Of a DNA stretch of 64,000 nt, positions 10,101 to 21,699 are shown one piece after another (the stretch's first letter is position 1; each line of letters starts with the position of its first letter). The DNA lies in assembly GCF_021155775.2 (NCBI RefSeq), contig NC_060236.1:27976238-28040237 (forward strand). The letters run 5' to 3'. The notes beneath the pieces were generated by a model. That model was given only the letters and a program-made list of their open reading frames with translations, searched no databases and was not told where the DNA came from. This DNA is from Neodiprion pinetum. Its lineage: Eukaryota; Arthropoda; Insecta; Hymenoptera; Diprionidae. The translations under genes and the position numbers were made by a program.

Positions 10101-11540
10101 CTGTTTTCGCTGCGTTTTCTGAGTTCCTGGGAGTCTAATTAGTCAAGTAAAGGTCATGCAAATCGAATCTGAGACCAAAAATTTTTCGGCCCAAAAATAA
10201 CTAAGGCTAACCCCTTTGTATTTTTGGTGAAAATTTTCGCGATTTTGAAAAGTGCTGAAATGAATTCTTTTGTGCACTATTCTGACGTAATTTTGCGGGA
10301 GAAATCGATTGGGCGCAGTCCCAATACGCTGCGGGCAACGGGTCAAAAGTTACAGGCAGAAAACCAGAACCTGAGTTTTTCACATTTATCAGCTGGTGAT
10401 CTTTTCGTCGTCATTTCTCTCCCGTTGATCCCACGCTCTTTTTGCTGCGTTTTCTAAGTTCCTGGGAGTCTAATTAGTCAAGTAAAGGTCATGCAAATCG
10501 AATCTGAGACCAAAAATTTTTCGGCCTAAAAATAACTAAGGCTAACCCCTTTGTATTTTTGGTGAAAATTTTCGTGATTTTGAAAAGTACTGAAATAAAT
10601 TATTTTGTGCACCACTCCGACGTAATTTTCCGAGAGAAATCGATTGGGCGCAGTCCCAATACGCTGCGAGCAAAGGATCAAAAGTTACAGCCGAAAAACA
10701 AGAACCTGTGTTTTTGACTTTTTTCGACTGATGCTTTTTCCATCGTCATTCGGCTGCTGCTGGTCCTACGCTGTTTTCGTTGCGTTTTCTGAGTTCCTGG
10801 GAGTCTAATTAGTCAAGAAAAGGTCATGCAAATCGAATCTGAGACCAAAAATTTTTCGGCCCAAAAATAACTAAGGCTAACCCCTGTGTATTTTTGGTGA
10901 AAATTTTCGCGATTTTGAAAAGTGCTGAAATGAATTCTTTTGTGCTCTATTCTGACGTAATTTTGCGAGAGAAATCGATTGGGCGCAGTCCCAATACGCT
11001 GCGAGCAACGGGTCAAAAGTTACAGGCAGAAAACCAGAACCTGAGTTTTTCGGATTTTTCAGCTGGTGATCTTTTCGTCGTCATTTCTCTCCCGTTGATC
11101 CCACGCTCTTTTTGCTGCGTTTTCTAAGTTCCTGGGAGTCTAATTAGTCAAGTAAAGGTCATGCAAATCGAATCTGAGACCAAAAATTTTTCGGCCCAAA
11201 AATAACTAAGGCTAACCCCTTTGTATTTTTGGTGAAAATTTTCGCGATTTTGAAAAGTGCTGGAATAAATTCTTTCGTGCACTATTCGGACGTAATTTTG
11301 CGAGAGAAATCGATTGGGCGCAGTCCCAATACGCTGCGAGCAAAGGATGAAAAGTTACAGCCGAAAAACAAGAACCTGTGTTTTTGACTTTTTTCGACTG
11401 ATGCTTTTTCCATCGTCATTCGGCTGCTGCTGGTCCTACGCTGTTTTCGCTGCGTCTTCTGAGTTCCTGGGAGTCTAATTAGTCAAGAAAAGGTCATGCA
11501 AATCGAATCTGAGACCTAAAATTTTTCGGCCCAAAAATAA
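7190..11540. repeat. Tandem satellite, exact 335-bp period, about 13 units
   Basis: A head-to-tail array. A marker block (GGTCATGCAAATCGAATCTG) recurs with its ATGCAAAT at 7476, 7811, 8146, 8481, 8816, 9151, 9486, 9821, 10156, 10491, 10826, 11161 and 11496, every interval exactly 335 bp, so there is no net indel over 12 consecutive units. Units differ mainly in the half after the conserved GTCCCAATACGCTGCG block. Tail A reads CAGGCAGAAAACCAGAACC followed by either CGGATTTTTCAGC or CACATTTATCAGC (A'). Tail B reads CAGCCGAAAAACAAGAACC then GACTTTTTTCGACTG. The tail order is B A A' B A B A' A B A' B A B. The 335-bp period is not a multiple of 3, and open frames exist on both strands of each unit, so the 67-aa and 77-aa open frames in every unit are not genes. 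Confidence 0.98.
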
Positions 11541-11873
11541 CTAAGGCTAACCCCTTTGTATTTTTGGTGAAAATTTTCGCGATTTCGAAAACCGCCGGAA
11601 TAAATTCTTTGTCGCACTATATAGACGTGATTTTGCAAGAGAAATCGATTGGGCGCAGTCCTACTACGCTGCGAGCAAAGGATCAAAAGTTACAGCCAAA
11701 AAACGAGAAATTTCCTTCTTCATTACTTTGCTGTTGCTCCTACACTCTTTTTCATGTCATTGTCGCAATCTCGAGGGTCCAATCGGTGGGAACGTAGTCC
11801 TTCAAGTGGATTCTGCGACGAAAAATTTCAGAGCTTCGTAAATCGCAAAATAGGAAGAAGGCTGTGTCGATGA
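11541..11873. repeat. Degenerate terminal unit of the 335-bp array
   Basis: The unit starts like the others (GGCTAACCCCTTTG, TGGTGAAAATTTTCGCGATTT) but accumulates changes (CCGCCGGAATAAATTC, TATATAGACGTGATTTTGC, CCTACTACGCTGCG) and loses clear similarity around 11720-11870. It is the decayed right edge of the array, as expected where unequal exchange no longer homogenises copies. Confidence 0.8.
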
Positions 11874-12025
11874 GTTCTACAAAATTATCATCAATTTCGA
11901 GAAAGGGCAAAATTAACTCATTAAGACGCGATAAGTTACAGCCGAGAATCGTCGTCTCTAGTTTAGTCCATATTTGTACGAGAAATCCAATGAAAGCCGC
12001 AGCAAATGAACCAACAAAACATGTT

Positions 12026-12241
12026 TTATTTTTCCAGGTTTTGATCCACGTTCCAGATATCTTTTCTGAATCGTCGGTGGTACAACTTGTCGGAAAATGC
12101 TGTCATACCGATTCCACCACTGAAACCAACATATCCCCAAAACAAATCAACACCTACCAAGCCAAGCGCTCGAAACTCATTAATCGTTTTGATGCTCGCA
12201 ATCAGAATATCTGACAGATACCATCTGGAATAAGGCTGCAC
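12026..12241 (-). pseudogene. Possible membrane-protein fragment, unidentified
   Basis: After an acceptor-like TGCAG, a - strand open frame begins PYSRWYLSDILIASIKTINE and continues with a hydrophobic, Gly/aromatic stretch (LGLVGVDLFWGYVGFSGGIG) and a basic tail (KLYHRRFRKDIWNVDQNLEK) before TAA. The composition is much more protein-like than neighbouring chance frames. A second hydrophobic stretch (CFVGSFAAAFIGFLVQIW, about 12021-11968) follows in another frame, so a single frameshift could have split a two-helix segment. I do not recognise the family. A chemoreceptor-type or small multi-pass protein is only a guess. No ATG or neighbouring exon was found. Confidence 0.3.
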
Positions 12242-15200
12242 ATTCTGCTTGGTTCAACTCAAGTAATAGCTGCTAAGAACGAGAAAAAATCGGCAACACG
12301 TTTAAATGCTACAGATAATTAATCCCGAAAATAGTAACTACTAGCTCATTATTTGTTTCCTAAAGATCATGGGATCGTATACGCGTGCAATTCAACAGGT
12401 ATATAATACAAATAAATCCGTAATGTTCATTTGAAATGAGCCATCGATGACGTCTCTCCTGTTTGTAGCAGCGTCGAACAATTCTTGTTTAAGAACTCGC
12501 TTCGAGTGGCAGAACATCTGCAGTGCGTTGATTAGAATAAAATTTATATTTCAAGTGGAAGTATGTAAAACTGATATTGAATGAATCATATAGAGATTGT
12601 AGACGAATCCATGACATTTCCATATCCTCCGAAATTAAGAGCTTCGTCGCCAAATTTCTCAAAATTAGAAACAAAAAAACTTAAATAAATAGATAAACGG
12701 CATACTGGGCGGCAGTTGTTCAGATCTGAGTTTGAAATCGCAAACTAAAATTAAAGAATTCCGCTAGGAGTTGGTATTTCACGATTAAATAAAACCTCTT
12801 CCGACCAATAACCGCTCGCGTAGGGGATCTATAATAGGGGAACAATAATTGTCACCATTTTATTAAAAATCTTTATCAGCTACATTTTGCTAGATACCGA
12901 TCACCAGAAAACACTTAGCAAAGCTGTATGTGTATGACGAATTATGTACCTATCTACAGGTTTGAATCTGGATGTATATTTACATATACATAGGTATGTA
13001 TACTCCACATACTCACACACGTATATACATATATTCATAATATATATGTATCTATGTATGTATGTTTGTGATTTTGTTTAGTTTTTCTTTTCTTCTTTCG
13101 TTAAATTACAACAGGTTGACAGAGTTATGCGCGCGGTAGAGATATATTAATGGGTTGGTTGTGCGGACACCGATGTCCTGGGGTTATTCATGGTATACAA
13201 CACAGCAAAGTCATTTTCTACTTTTTCTTTCATTTTCATTTAAATTTCAAGTTAAACGTCGACTGGATTTATATCATTATCATACAGATTGCAATATTAA
13301 GTGGCATTTTACGTACACGTTTTTTTTTCCTTTTATTAACTTACTACTTTCACTCGTCTTTAAGATTTTTGTTTGTTTGTTGTGTTTTTTTTTTTTTCTC
13401 TCTCTGCTATTTTCTAATCGTTTTTCTCAAGTTACTAATCACATAATAATTCAGGTAGCTCAAAGTTGTCCGCTCAGCCATACATCGTATATAATAATAA
13501 TAATTATTATTATTAATTTTATCCTTCATAATATTCATATTAAAGTTAATGAGTGTGTGTGTGTATGTATGTATGGGTGTATTTTTCCTCAACTTTTATA
13601 TAATAGTTTTTGCTTGCCTCTTGTTTCTTCCGCCTTTTTTCCTCCGTTGTCACTCAAGTATTAATTATTAATTTATACATTTACAATTTTTATATATATA
13701 TTTTTTCTGTTTGTTTTCAAGCATGCGAGCAGAGGATTTTTGTATGTTGATTACACTTATATTATATACCATAATTAATTAATTACCTACATGTGTATCA
13801 TGGGTTTACTATCAACACTACAAGGATCCTTATCTTATAACAGTGATAATAATAATGATGATAATAATGGCAATAATAACGAAAATCATAATAATAATTA
13901 TTATTAAATGTATGTAGTATGCGTGTATGTATGAATGTACGTATAATTGCAATGTATCACTTTATAATAACTGTGGCAAAGATTGTGAAGTAAGTTATTA
14001 ATACAGTCGCGATAATGGTTGAATATTTTACTCGATGTAACTGGGTATTTAGTAACTATCAGTAGAATATAAATAATGCTATTCGAATCAATTATGATGC
14101 ACATTTTTAAGTAAGACAAAGTTAACAAGAAAAGAAATTGAAATAAATAATTTCGAAAGAAGAATGAAACAAAATGAAGCGTTATAAAACAGACGAAAAA
14201 TTTTCTTCTGAGAAATAAATTTCTATGCAGCAATGCACTTTAGTGAGGATCGCTGAGTCGAATATTCCAACGGATACGTGAAACAGTAAATGTAACTTAA
14301 TCGGTAATGTGGATAAAATCAAAGTTTCGTTATTCACTTCAGGTGTGTTAAAATCTACTATTCATTTATCCACCTCTCGATTTTTCCGATCGATGATTAA
14401 TTATACATTGCATGCGATGTTGTTCAGTTATTGTAAGGCTCGTTTGTTTTTACGTGAAATTTTTTTTTTGACTACATAAATACGAATTTTTCTATTTTTA
14501 TTTGATAATAAAATAAGTCGCGATGCCTGCCTATGTTTTACATCTTCTGTCGTCGTAGGTATTTATGCATTCAGAGTGTTTCAAATATTTCACACATAAA
14601 CGGAATAATTAATCAATAATAAGACAAATTCAATAATTATTAATCTTGTTTATTACTGATATTAAATATATGTACCTATATGGATATTTATCTTTTATAT
14701 GTGCACTGTGTATGTATGTATGTATGTATGCATGTATGTATGTATGTATGTATATGTATATATGAATGCGAAAAACGTTGAACAACAATGGTAGTGTGTA
14801 CATGCTTGTTCATATATTCATAACACTGCATTCAGGTGAATTGAAATTCAAAATTGAAATTATTCGTCTTCTTCTATAAATCACGTTCACTGAATGATAC
14901 TTATACATATTTATTTACTACGAGGAGAAATAAATCCGAAATATGAAGTAACATTAAATAATAATAATAAAACTAAAAAAATACGATGCTATTTCTTTCT
15001 TTCATTAATTTTTTGTAATTTCTTTTCACTTTGCTGTTAAATAAATTATTTATCTATACTGGTAGTAAAGTAAAATGTACTGATATAGGTATACTAATTA
15101 TACGATATTCAAAAGCAGATATAAAACATTCGTAATGTTCTAATACATGTATTCCTGTTTGTTTTCACCATCTTTAAGAGGAATACCGATTTCGTATTTA

Positions 15201-17649
15201 TTTTTTATGCGATTGTTTACTCTCTCTCCCCTCACCATTCACATTTTCACTTTGCTTTTACTGTTGCATATAGAGGAAACCATATTCCGGTTATATTTAT
15301 ATTCTATATTATATACATCGTGGCCCTTGCATCTACTACATATATATGTATATGTATGTATAGGTTCTACTGTTGAAGAAATCACAAGTGTGACCCCTCG
15401 TTCCTCATTGAGATATGATAAAAGAAATTGAGTGAAACGTAAGACAATGAAGGAGGAGAAATGAAATTGAAAATAAAAACAAAAATGTAGAAGTTAGTGA
15501 ATAACGGCGTGATGATACAGCCTGCGTTTATAATACCTATATTTCTATTATCATCATTATATCCTTGGTAAAAATAGCAGATCTTGTTAGTATAACAATG
15601 CGGTTTTTTAATATTTATTAATTCATTTATTTATTCACTTATCCACTTGTTTTTGTTAATTTTTTGATGGTTACCTTTGTTTGTTTGTTTTTTTTTTTGT
15701 TTGCGTTTTACGTTCTTGTTCTTCCTTTGAAAGTACGCTAAACTCAATTCGCTCATTTTACTAATTGTACAAAGTAAATCATTGTTGGATACTTCACATT
15801 CTCCAAGTTCTTCGTTTTAATCATATCTTTTATTTTCCTATTTAATTATACTTAATTCAACGATAATGACGATGATCATAATGAGAATGATGATAATATT
15901 GATAATTATGACGATGATAATTATAATAATTAATTCATTATTGAATTAGTAATTAATTGTCTAGTGTCTATAATGCTGTGTTTCTGTATGCATGTATTGT
16001 ATGTATGTTTGTTAAACGCGACGAACTGATGAACTTGATATTAAATGACCGAAAATTTGCACAGAAATATAAGTAAACAACGTGTGAAATCAGAAAAGTA
16101 AAAAGCACGGGTCGTGGTATAATTGTAAAACAAACAATTTCTTCTTCTTCCGACGACGATGACGATGATAATGATTATTATGACAATGACGACTACAATG
16201 TGGATATGACGATTGCAACGATGTGATTTGGGCACTCGAATTCCCCGACCACCAGTAACCGATAATATCGTGAAAAAATTTCAAGTGCCGAAACGAAAAA
16301 AAAAAAAATTGCAACGTGAAATATAAGGAAAAAAAATTTAAAAACAAAAGAAAATTCGAAAAAATACCGCGCAATATCAGTAAGTACCCTAGTTTATGTA
16401 TGTATTGTAATATGTATTATCATAGTTATATTATGTAAATTTTAGAATAACGTTCAGCGTAATCGAGTCCGATAATCAAGGGGGGCGGGGGTGGTGGTGG
16501 TGGTGGTGCTGATGACGTCTTGTTCAGCGCCGAAAATTTCACCTTCGGCGCTCAATTGCGATCCTTATTACAGTTTTGGGGTCGATCAGTCGTTTACAAT
16601 TATTCGTTTACAGCGGCTACCAGACTGGACTTATATTCTTCCATTTTGGCACTCAGAGTATTAGGATACATACGTATTAGCCAGTAGTAGCGGTGTAGTA
16701 GTACTAGATATTAGTTACACGTATTTATATACATATATATATAAATATATGTATAAATGATATATATGTAGAGATAAATCACAGGGCTTAATTTTTAAAT
16801 TAAAACCGCTCGAGGGTTTAGTGAGGACCTGCAAGTACCAATTTCAGATCACTATATACATAACGACACACTGTTATAAGTAATATGCATTCGTGTGTTT
16901 ATACACACGATTATACATATATGTATAATAATAATACGTATCTACCGAAGGGAATTTCATGTTTTCTTTCTCACAAATTGCGGTATATCATCGTCGTCTT
17001 ATCGTATTCGCCGTACTCGGGGTGGGTCTGTCCTTAGAGAGAAAACGAAAGACGAATATCAAAAATGTTGAAGGAAAATTAAAAAAAAAAAAAATAAAAA
17101 AACAACCAATATGGAATAGTTATTGATTTATAAATTGCGTTATTATCAATAATAGATGTGTGAAAATTCTCGTTTCTGTGTTTTCTTTTTCTTTGTGTTT
17201 TTCTTTTCTTTTTTGATTTTTTATTTTTTTTTTGTTAAAATGATGGAGAAAAAGAAAAGAAAAAAAACACCAACAACCACCGAAAACAATCTCGAACGTG
17301 TTACAAACGCTTGTAACCGACTCCAAACCCACCCACCCACTTACTCACTCACACTCACACTCACACTCGCAATTACACTAACACTCACACTCGCTCGCTT
17401 CCTCCCGCCCTCCCTCATCTTCTTCTCCCATGCAGAAACAGGCGTGTGATAACCGAGATGTTATGAAATACTGGGATCTGGTTACGCGAAAGGCTAGACG
17501 AATATCTCTTGCTGATCGTCAGAGCCCGAAGCCGAGTCCCAGAAGAAGTAAGAGTAATAGTCGTCGGAAGTGGCTGCTACTTGCTGGCGTGGATCATCAC
17601 GAGGGGGTTATGGGTTGGCACCAGCCTCCGTGGCGCCTGCAGCCGGCAG
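12242..17649. other. par-1: AT-rich non-coding DNA downstream of par-1
   Basis: No supportable gene. It contains many short microsatellite patches: TATG/TACA around 12975-13070, GTGTGTATG around 13550-13580, AATAAT/GATAAT around 13845-13910 and 15860-15930, GTATGTAT at 14709-14754, GGTGGTGGT near 16490-16508, and ACTCAC/ACACTC at 17337-17400. The part next to 17650 (about 17430-17649) is less AT-rich and is the proximal 3' UTR of par-1. How far the UTR extends cannot be read from sequence alone. Confidence 0.5.
14709..14754. repeat. (GTAT)n microsatellite
   Basis: About 11 tetranucleotide units interrupted once by CATG near the middle. Confidence 0.95.
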
Positions 17650-17868
17650 TCACAGTTTGAGCTCGTTCGCTATCTTGCTGGCGATGTTTTTGAAGCCGAT
17701 CGATGTTCCTGATATACGCTTGAACCTCACACCGTTCAGCGACAGCCTCGGCAGCTTGCAGACCTCGATCTCCCACTGTACCTGGCTATCCGTTGCTGCG
17801 TCTCCGTGCGCACAGAGCAGCAAAAATCTCTCGCGCTGCTCGTACTGGCACTTATTGGCATCCAGCAC
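17650..17868 (-). CDS. par-1: par-1 last exon: KA1 domain and stop
   Basis: Acceptor AATATAG. Encodes VLDANKCQYEQRERFLLLC, QWEIEVCKLPRLSLNGVRF and KRISGTSIGFKNIASKIAN ending ELKL with TGA at 17652-17650. KA1 binds anionic phospholipids and restrains the kinase, so this isoform has the full membrane-targeting tail. Confidence 0.98.
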   Translation of the reverse strand: MLDANKCQYEQRERFLLLCAHGDAATDSQVQWEIEVCKLPRLSLNGVRFKRISGTSIGFKNIASKIANELKL

Positions 17869-20338
17869 CTATATTACCACCTTATTAAGCGGTGCACCAA
17901 AAACCAATGCCAAGAATTTCTAACTGTTCGCGATTTTTTCTCTTTCATATTGTTTTTAAAAAACTTCATTTGCTTTTAAATTACTGAGACAATAATCGTG
18001 CACAGTGTTGCACTGTTACACGACTGTATAGACTATTTTAACATCATTAGCTAGCAGTTTACAAGTGTTGGAAAAACTATTTCCACAGATTTTTCGTACG
18101 CACAAGACGATTGGAATAAGTTCACTCAACATCTACTACAAGTACCAGACTTATGTGCAGATATTTTACAACAAGATGCTGGATTAATTTGGCTTTCGTA
18201 CACGTGATATTGGAAATTTATTTTCTTTTCTAATTATTATCCGAATGATAATAGATCAATGCATTATATGTGGTACACAATGCCATACCTTGCGTATTTC
18301 CGACATGATTTCATTTGGATCCCGACTGCTGGTCGTTCTCATGCTCCAAGTGAAACGAAGACTGCGTGGTTTTACCTGCTCGTCATTAGTGGTTGCACCA
18401 CTGCAATAAACAAACCACCCATAAGCGATCCTTGTCCACATTTATTAGCGCAATAAAAATATATTTATATCTATTGTCTCATTACAATATATCCGGATGG
18501 ATGTAGTATGTAGACATCTGCACAATGGAAAAAAAGTGGTTCATTCGTCGTGGAATTGAAAATTGACAGTTGAGACACAAATAAATTTGTTCGACAATTA
18601 CAAAGCGTGCAGGAAATGCATACCAATCGATCGACCAGGACTCCGAACCCATTCAAAATGCTATATATTCAAAGCGTATGCATTGATTTGTGGTGAAGAT
18701 AGAAAAGATATAAGGAGTATTGCGAAAATAGCAAATATTGCATGCACGTGTTCCTGATGAATAAAAACTGCAAAAATACATATATATATACAAAGAGGTT
18801 TTGAACAGAGAAATCCACAAAGTGATATTTTCTCAACGATAATCTTACTTTTCAAAATAGAAACGGTTTAGAATAGAAACAGTCGATTGTCGATAAATTT
18901 TCAGGTAACTCAGATCAGTATTTTCTCTGCTCTGACGTTGTTTGGTAGGAATAAAAAGAATAAAAAAAGGAAAAGAAAAAAAAAAAACTGTACAGATAGA
19001 ACTGAATGAACAGATGAAATATCGCAAACATACATGGATAAGCGTAGGAAAATGGAAGAGTAAACGAATGATTTACAGTTCGTGGCAACGTACCTCACTA
19101 CAGCGTGCTTGGGAGGTACGGATGGGTCCATGGGGCTGAAATAACAAAACAGACATTGCTAACGAAGTGTTCTGGAATATGATTAAGATAAAAACGATGA
19201 GAATGCAGTTGAATTTGTAACTACAAGCCCTCCCACCCTTCCCCGATATAACAATAACTGTGAATAAACATAAACAAAAAGGACAAGGGTTAGAAAAAAA
19301 ACAAAGAAAAAAACAGGCAATGTCAATGAAAACCATGAAAAGACAATGCCGATAGACATAACAATGATGAAATCATTTGTCTATATTGACAACTAAATTG
19401 ATCGTTCATTTACAAATCGATTTCCGTAAACATACACATAACTCTAAGACATTCAGCAGACGAAAGATAAATTTTATATTACACAATAAATGCATCGTAG
19501 TAATAACTTATACTGTTTGTCCTGCGTATTGTTATGAATGTAAATTGTAAAACGATATGGTACGCATCCATCAGGCATGTCAACGTCAAACAAAAAAAAA
19601 AAAGAAAGAAAAAAGAAAAGATTATCGATTTCACAGGTGTCGAGTGGTACTGCGGCTAATTGAATAGACACGATAAATGAATTGGTACACAATTTAGTGG
19701 ACAATTTTTAAATATTTATTATATGTGTGTATATATATATGTATATATATATATATATGTACACATATATGTATGAAACTTTTGAATGTTTTTACCACTA
19801 GTTAAATTCATTATATAATAACCGTGCTTAGGACCAGATTAAAGACAACAAGTCGTGTATATACAATTTTCCTAACACAAACCTGAGTGCAATTCAAGTT
19901 TTCTTCTAAATATAAGCAAGGAAGAAGAATTAAGATTTGACCGATTGAACGTTCTATAAAATTTTCGCTTGGAGTCAAATGAGGGGGTTGAGGGGGGGGG
20001 GTCATGAACCTTCGAGAACGAAAGGAGAGAGCGTAAGAAAAACGATAACAACCATCCCAAACTTGTCATCTTCATCTGTCTGTTGTACAATCCTACAACC
20101 CTCCCTCCGTTTCATCATACTTTGCGCGTTATTTAGTGCACTTCAATTATACATATCAATTATTTATTCATTTATTCTATTTTATTCAAAATGCCAACTA
20201 CCTAAATAATAATAATAATAATTTGTTTAAACAATAGTAATAATAACAACATTAATAATGATAAGCATAGTTGAACTAACTGTAGCATTAGTAGTCGTAA
20301 TAGTAGTAGTAGTAGTAGTGGTAGTAGTAGTAGTAGTA

Positions 20339-20389
<51 letters not shown>

Positions 20390-21661
20390 GTAATTGACTA
20401 AAGCATCTCAAGATGACAGAAAATCGCTCTTTTAATGCTTGTAGGACGGGAATACACAGTTGATCGAAGTGCATTGAGTAACGCACATTGTGTGACCCAG
20501 GAGGGTATACTTTTACAAATAATATAAAATATTCAGACGCACGCACACACGCACGCATTTCCACGCGTGAACATGTTTTTATGGATAGATGTTGTATGAT
20601 TTGAAATGTGTGTGTGTGTGTGTGTGGTGTGTATTTATTGCTAAAATATTACAAAACGTATTCATTTCATTATTTATCGAAAATATGTGTACATACATGC
20701 ATGCGTGCGTGTGTCCGTGTGTACATCACGTACCGATATAATTATTAAATAAACTTTTTTTTTTACCTCCTTGTCCCACTCTCTCGCACACACACGCACA
20801 CTTATAAAATAAATGTAATATACTATAAATACCGAGAGCAGTGCTCAACCCAGTGTTAAAATATCAAATATCAATGGTCATCATTTCGTTACTTAGCGTT
20901 CAACAAAAACCAGGTTTTTCAACAGTCACATGCTCAAATTCGAAAGAAATGCAAATCAAAAACGAAGAAGAATAAAAGAGAAAGTGATCTGGATTTTTTT
21001 TTTTCTGTTTTGATCTTAATGATAATGACGATGATGATGGTGGTAATAACAATAATAATACTATTATAAATCAAAATAGAAGCAAGTCGCGTGAGAATAA
21101 CATATCACTCTATATTTAATAAAATATTAGTCCGTTAAAAGTCTGGCGCAGGCATTTTAGATACAATTGGAATTGGAAAAAAAAAAAAAAAAACATAGAT
21201 ACAGGAGAATATTACAAAAAGGTTACAGAAGGAAGAAAACTAGTTGGAAAAGAAAAACAGAAAAATAAATAAAATGCTCAACGACACGTTATATTGATTC
21301 AAACGTGGAAGTTTCCCTCTAGTGGAGTGATTTCAAAAAAAAAAAAAAAACCCCCAAAAAATGCGTCTAACATTAAGTGGCACAAATCCTGATTTTATGT
21401 ACAATAATGTAGGTTATATGAAATTTTAGTAGTAACAGTAAGATAAATACGACTACACGGAACTTCGGAGGTCTGTTATGAAGCAATATTTTTTTTTTTT
21501 TTTTCATCGTTTTGTCCATTTGATTTGATTGAGGATCAAACTCATTACTCTTCGATAGAATAAAAAAAAATGAATGAAATTAACAAAAATAAAGCTCATA
21601 AAAAATACATAAATGCTTATATAATTTTGGCTATCGTTGTTTCTTTATAATAATCATGATC

Positions 21662-21699
<38 letters not shown>

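Noticed and set aside
7190..11540. CRISPR-like regular spacing
   Set aside because: The whole 335-bp unit is repeated with no unique spacers, and the genome is eukaryotic.
7544..11797. Repeated 77-aa (+) and 67-aa (-) open frames
   Set aside because: They recur once per 335-bp unit on both strands, the period is not a multiple of 3, and they have no recognisable protein character. They are a by-product of the satellite.
20202..20564. Poly-Leu 120-aa frame
   Set aside because: Product of the GTA/AAT microsatellite.
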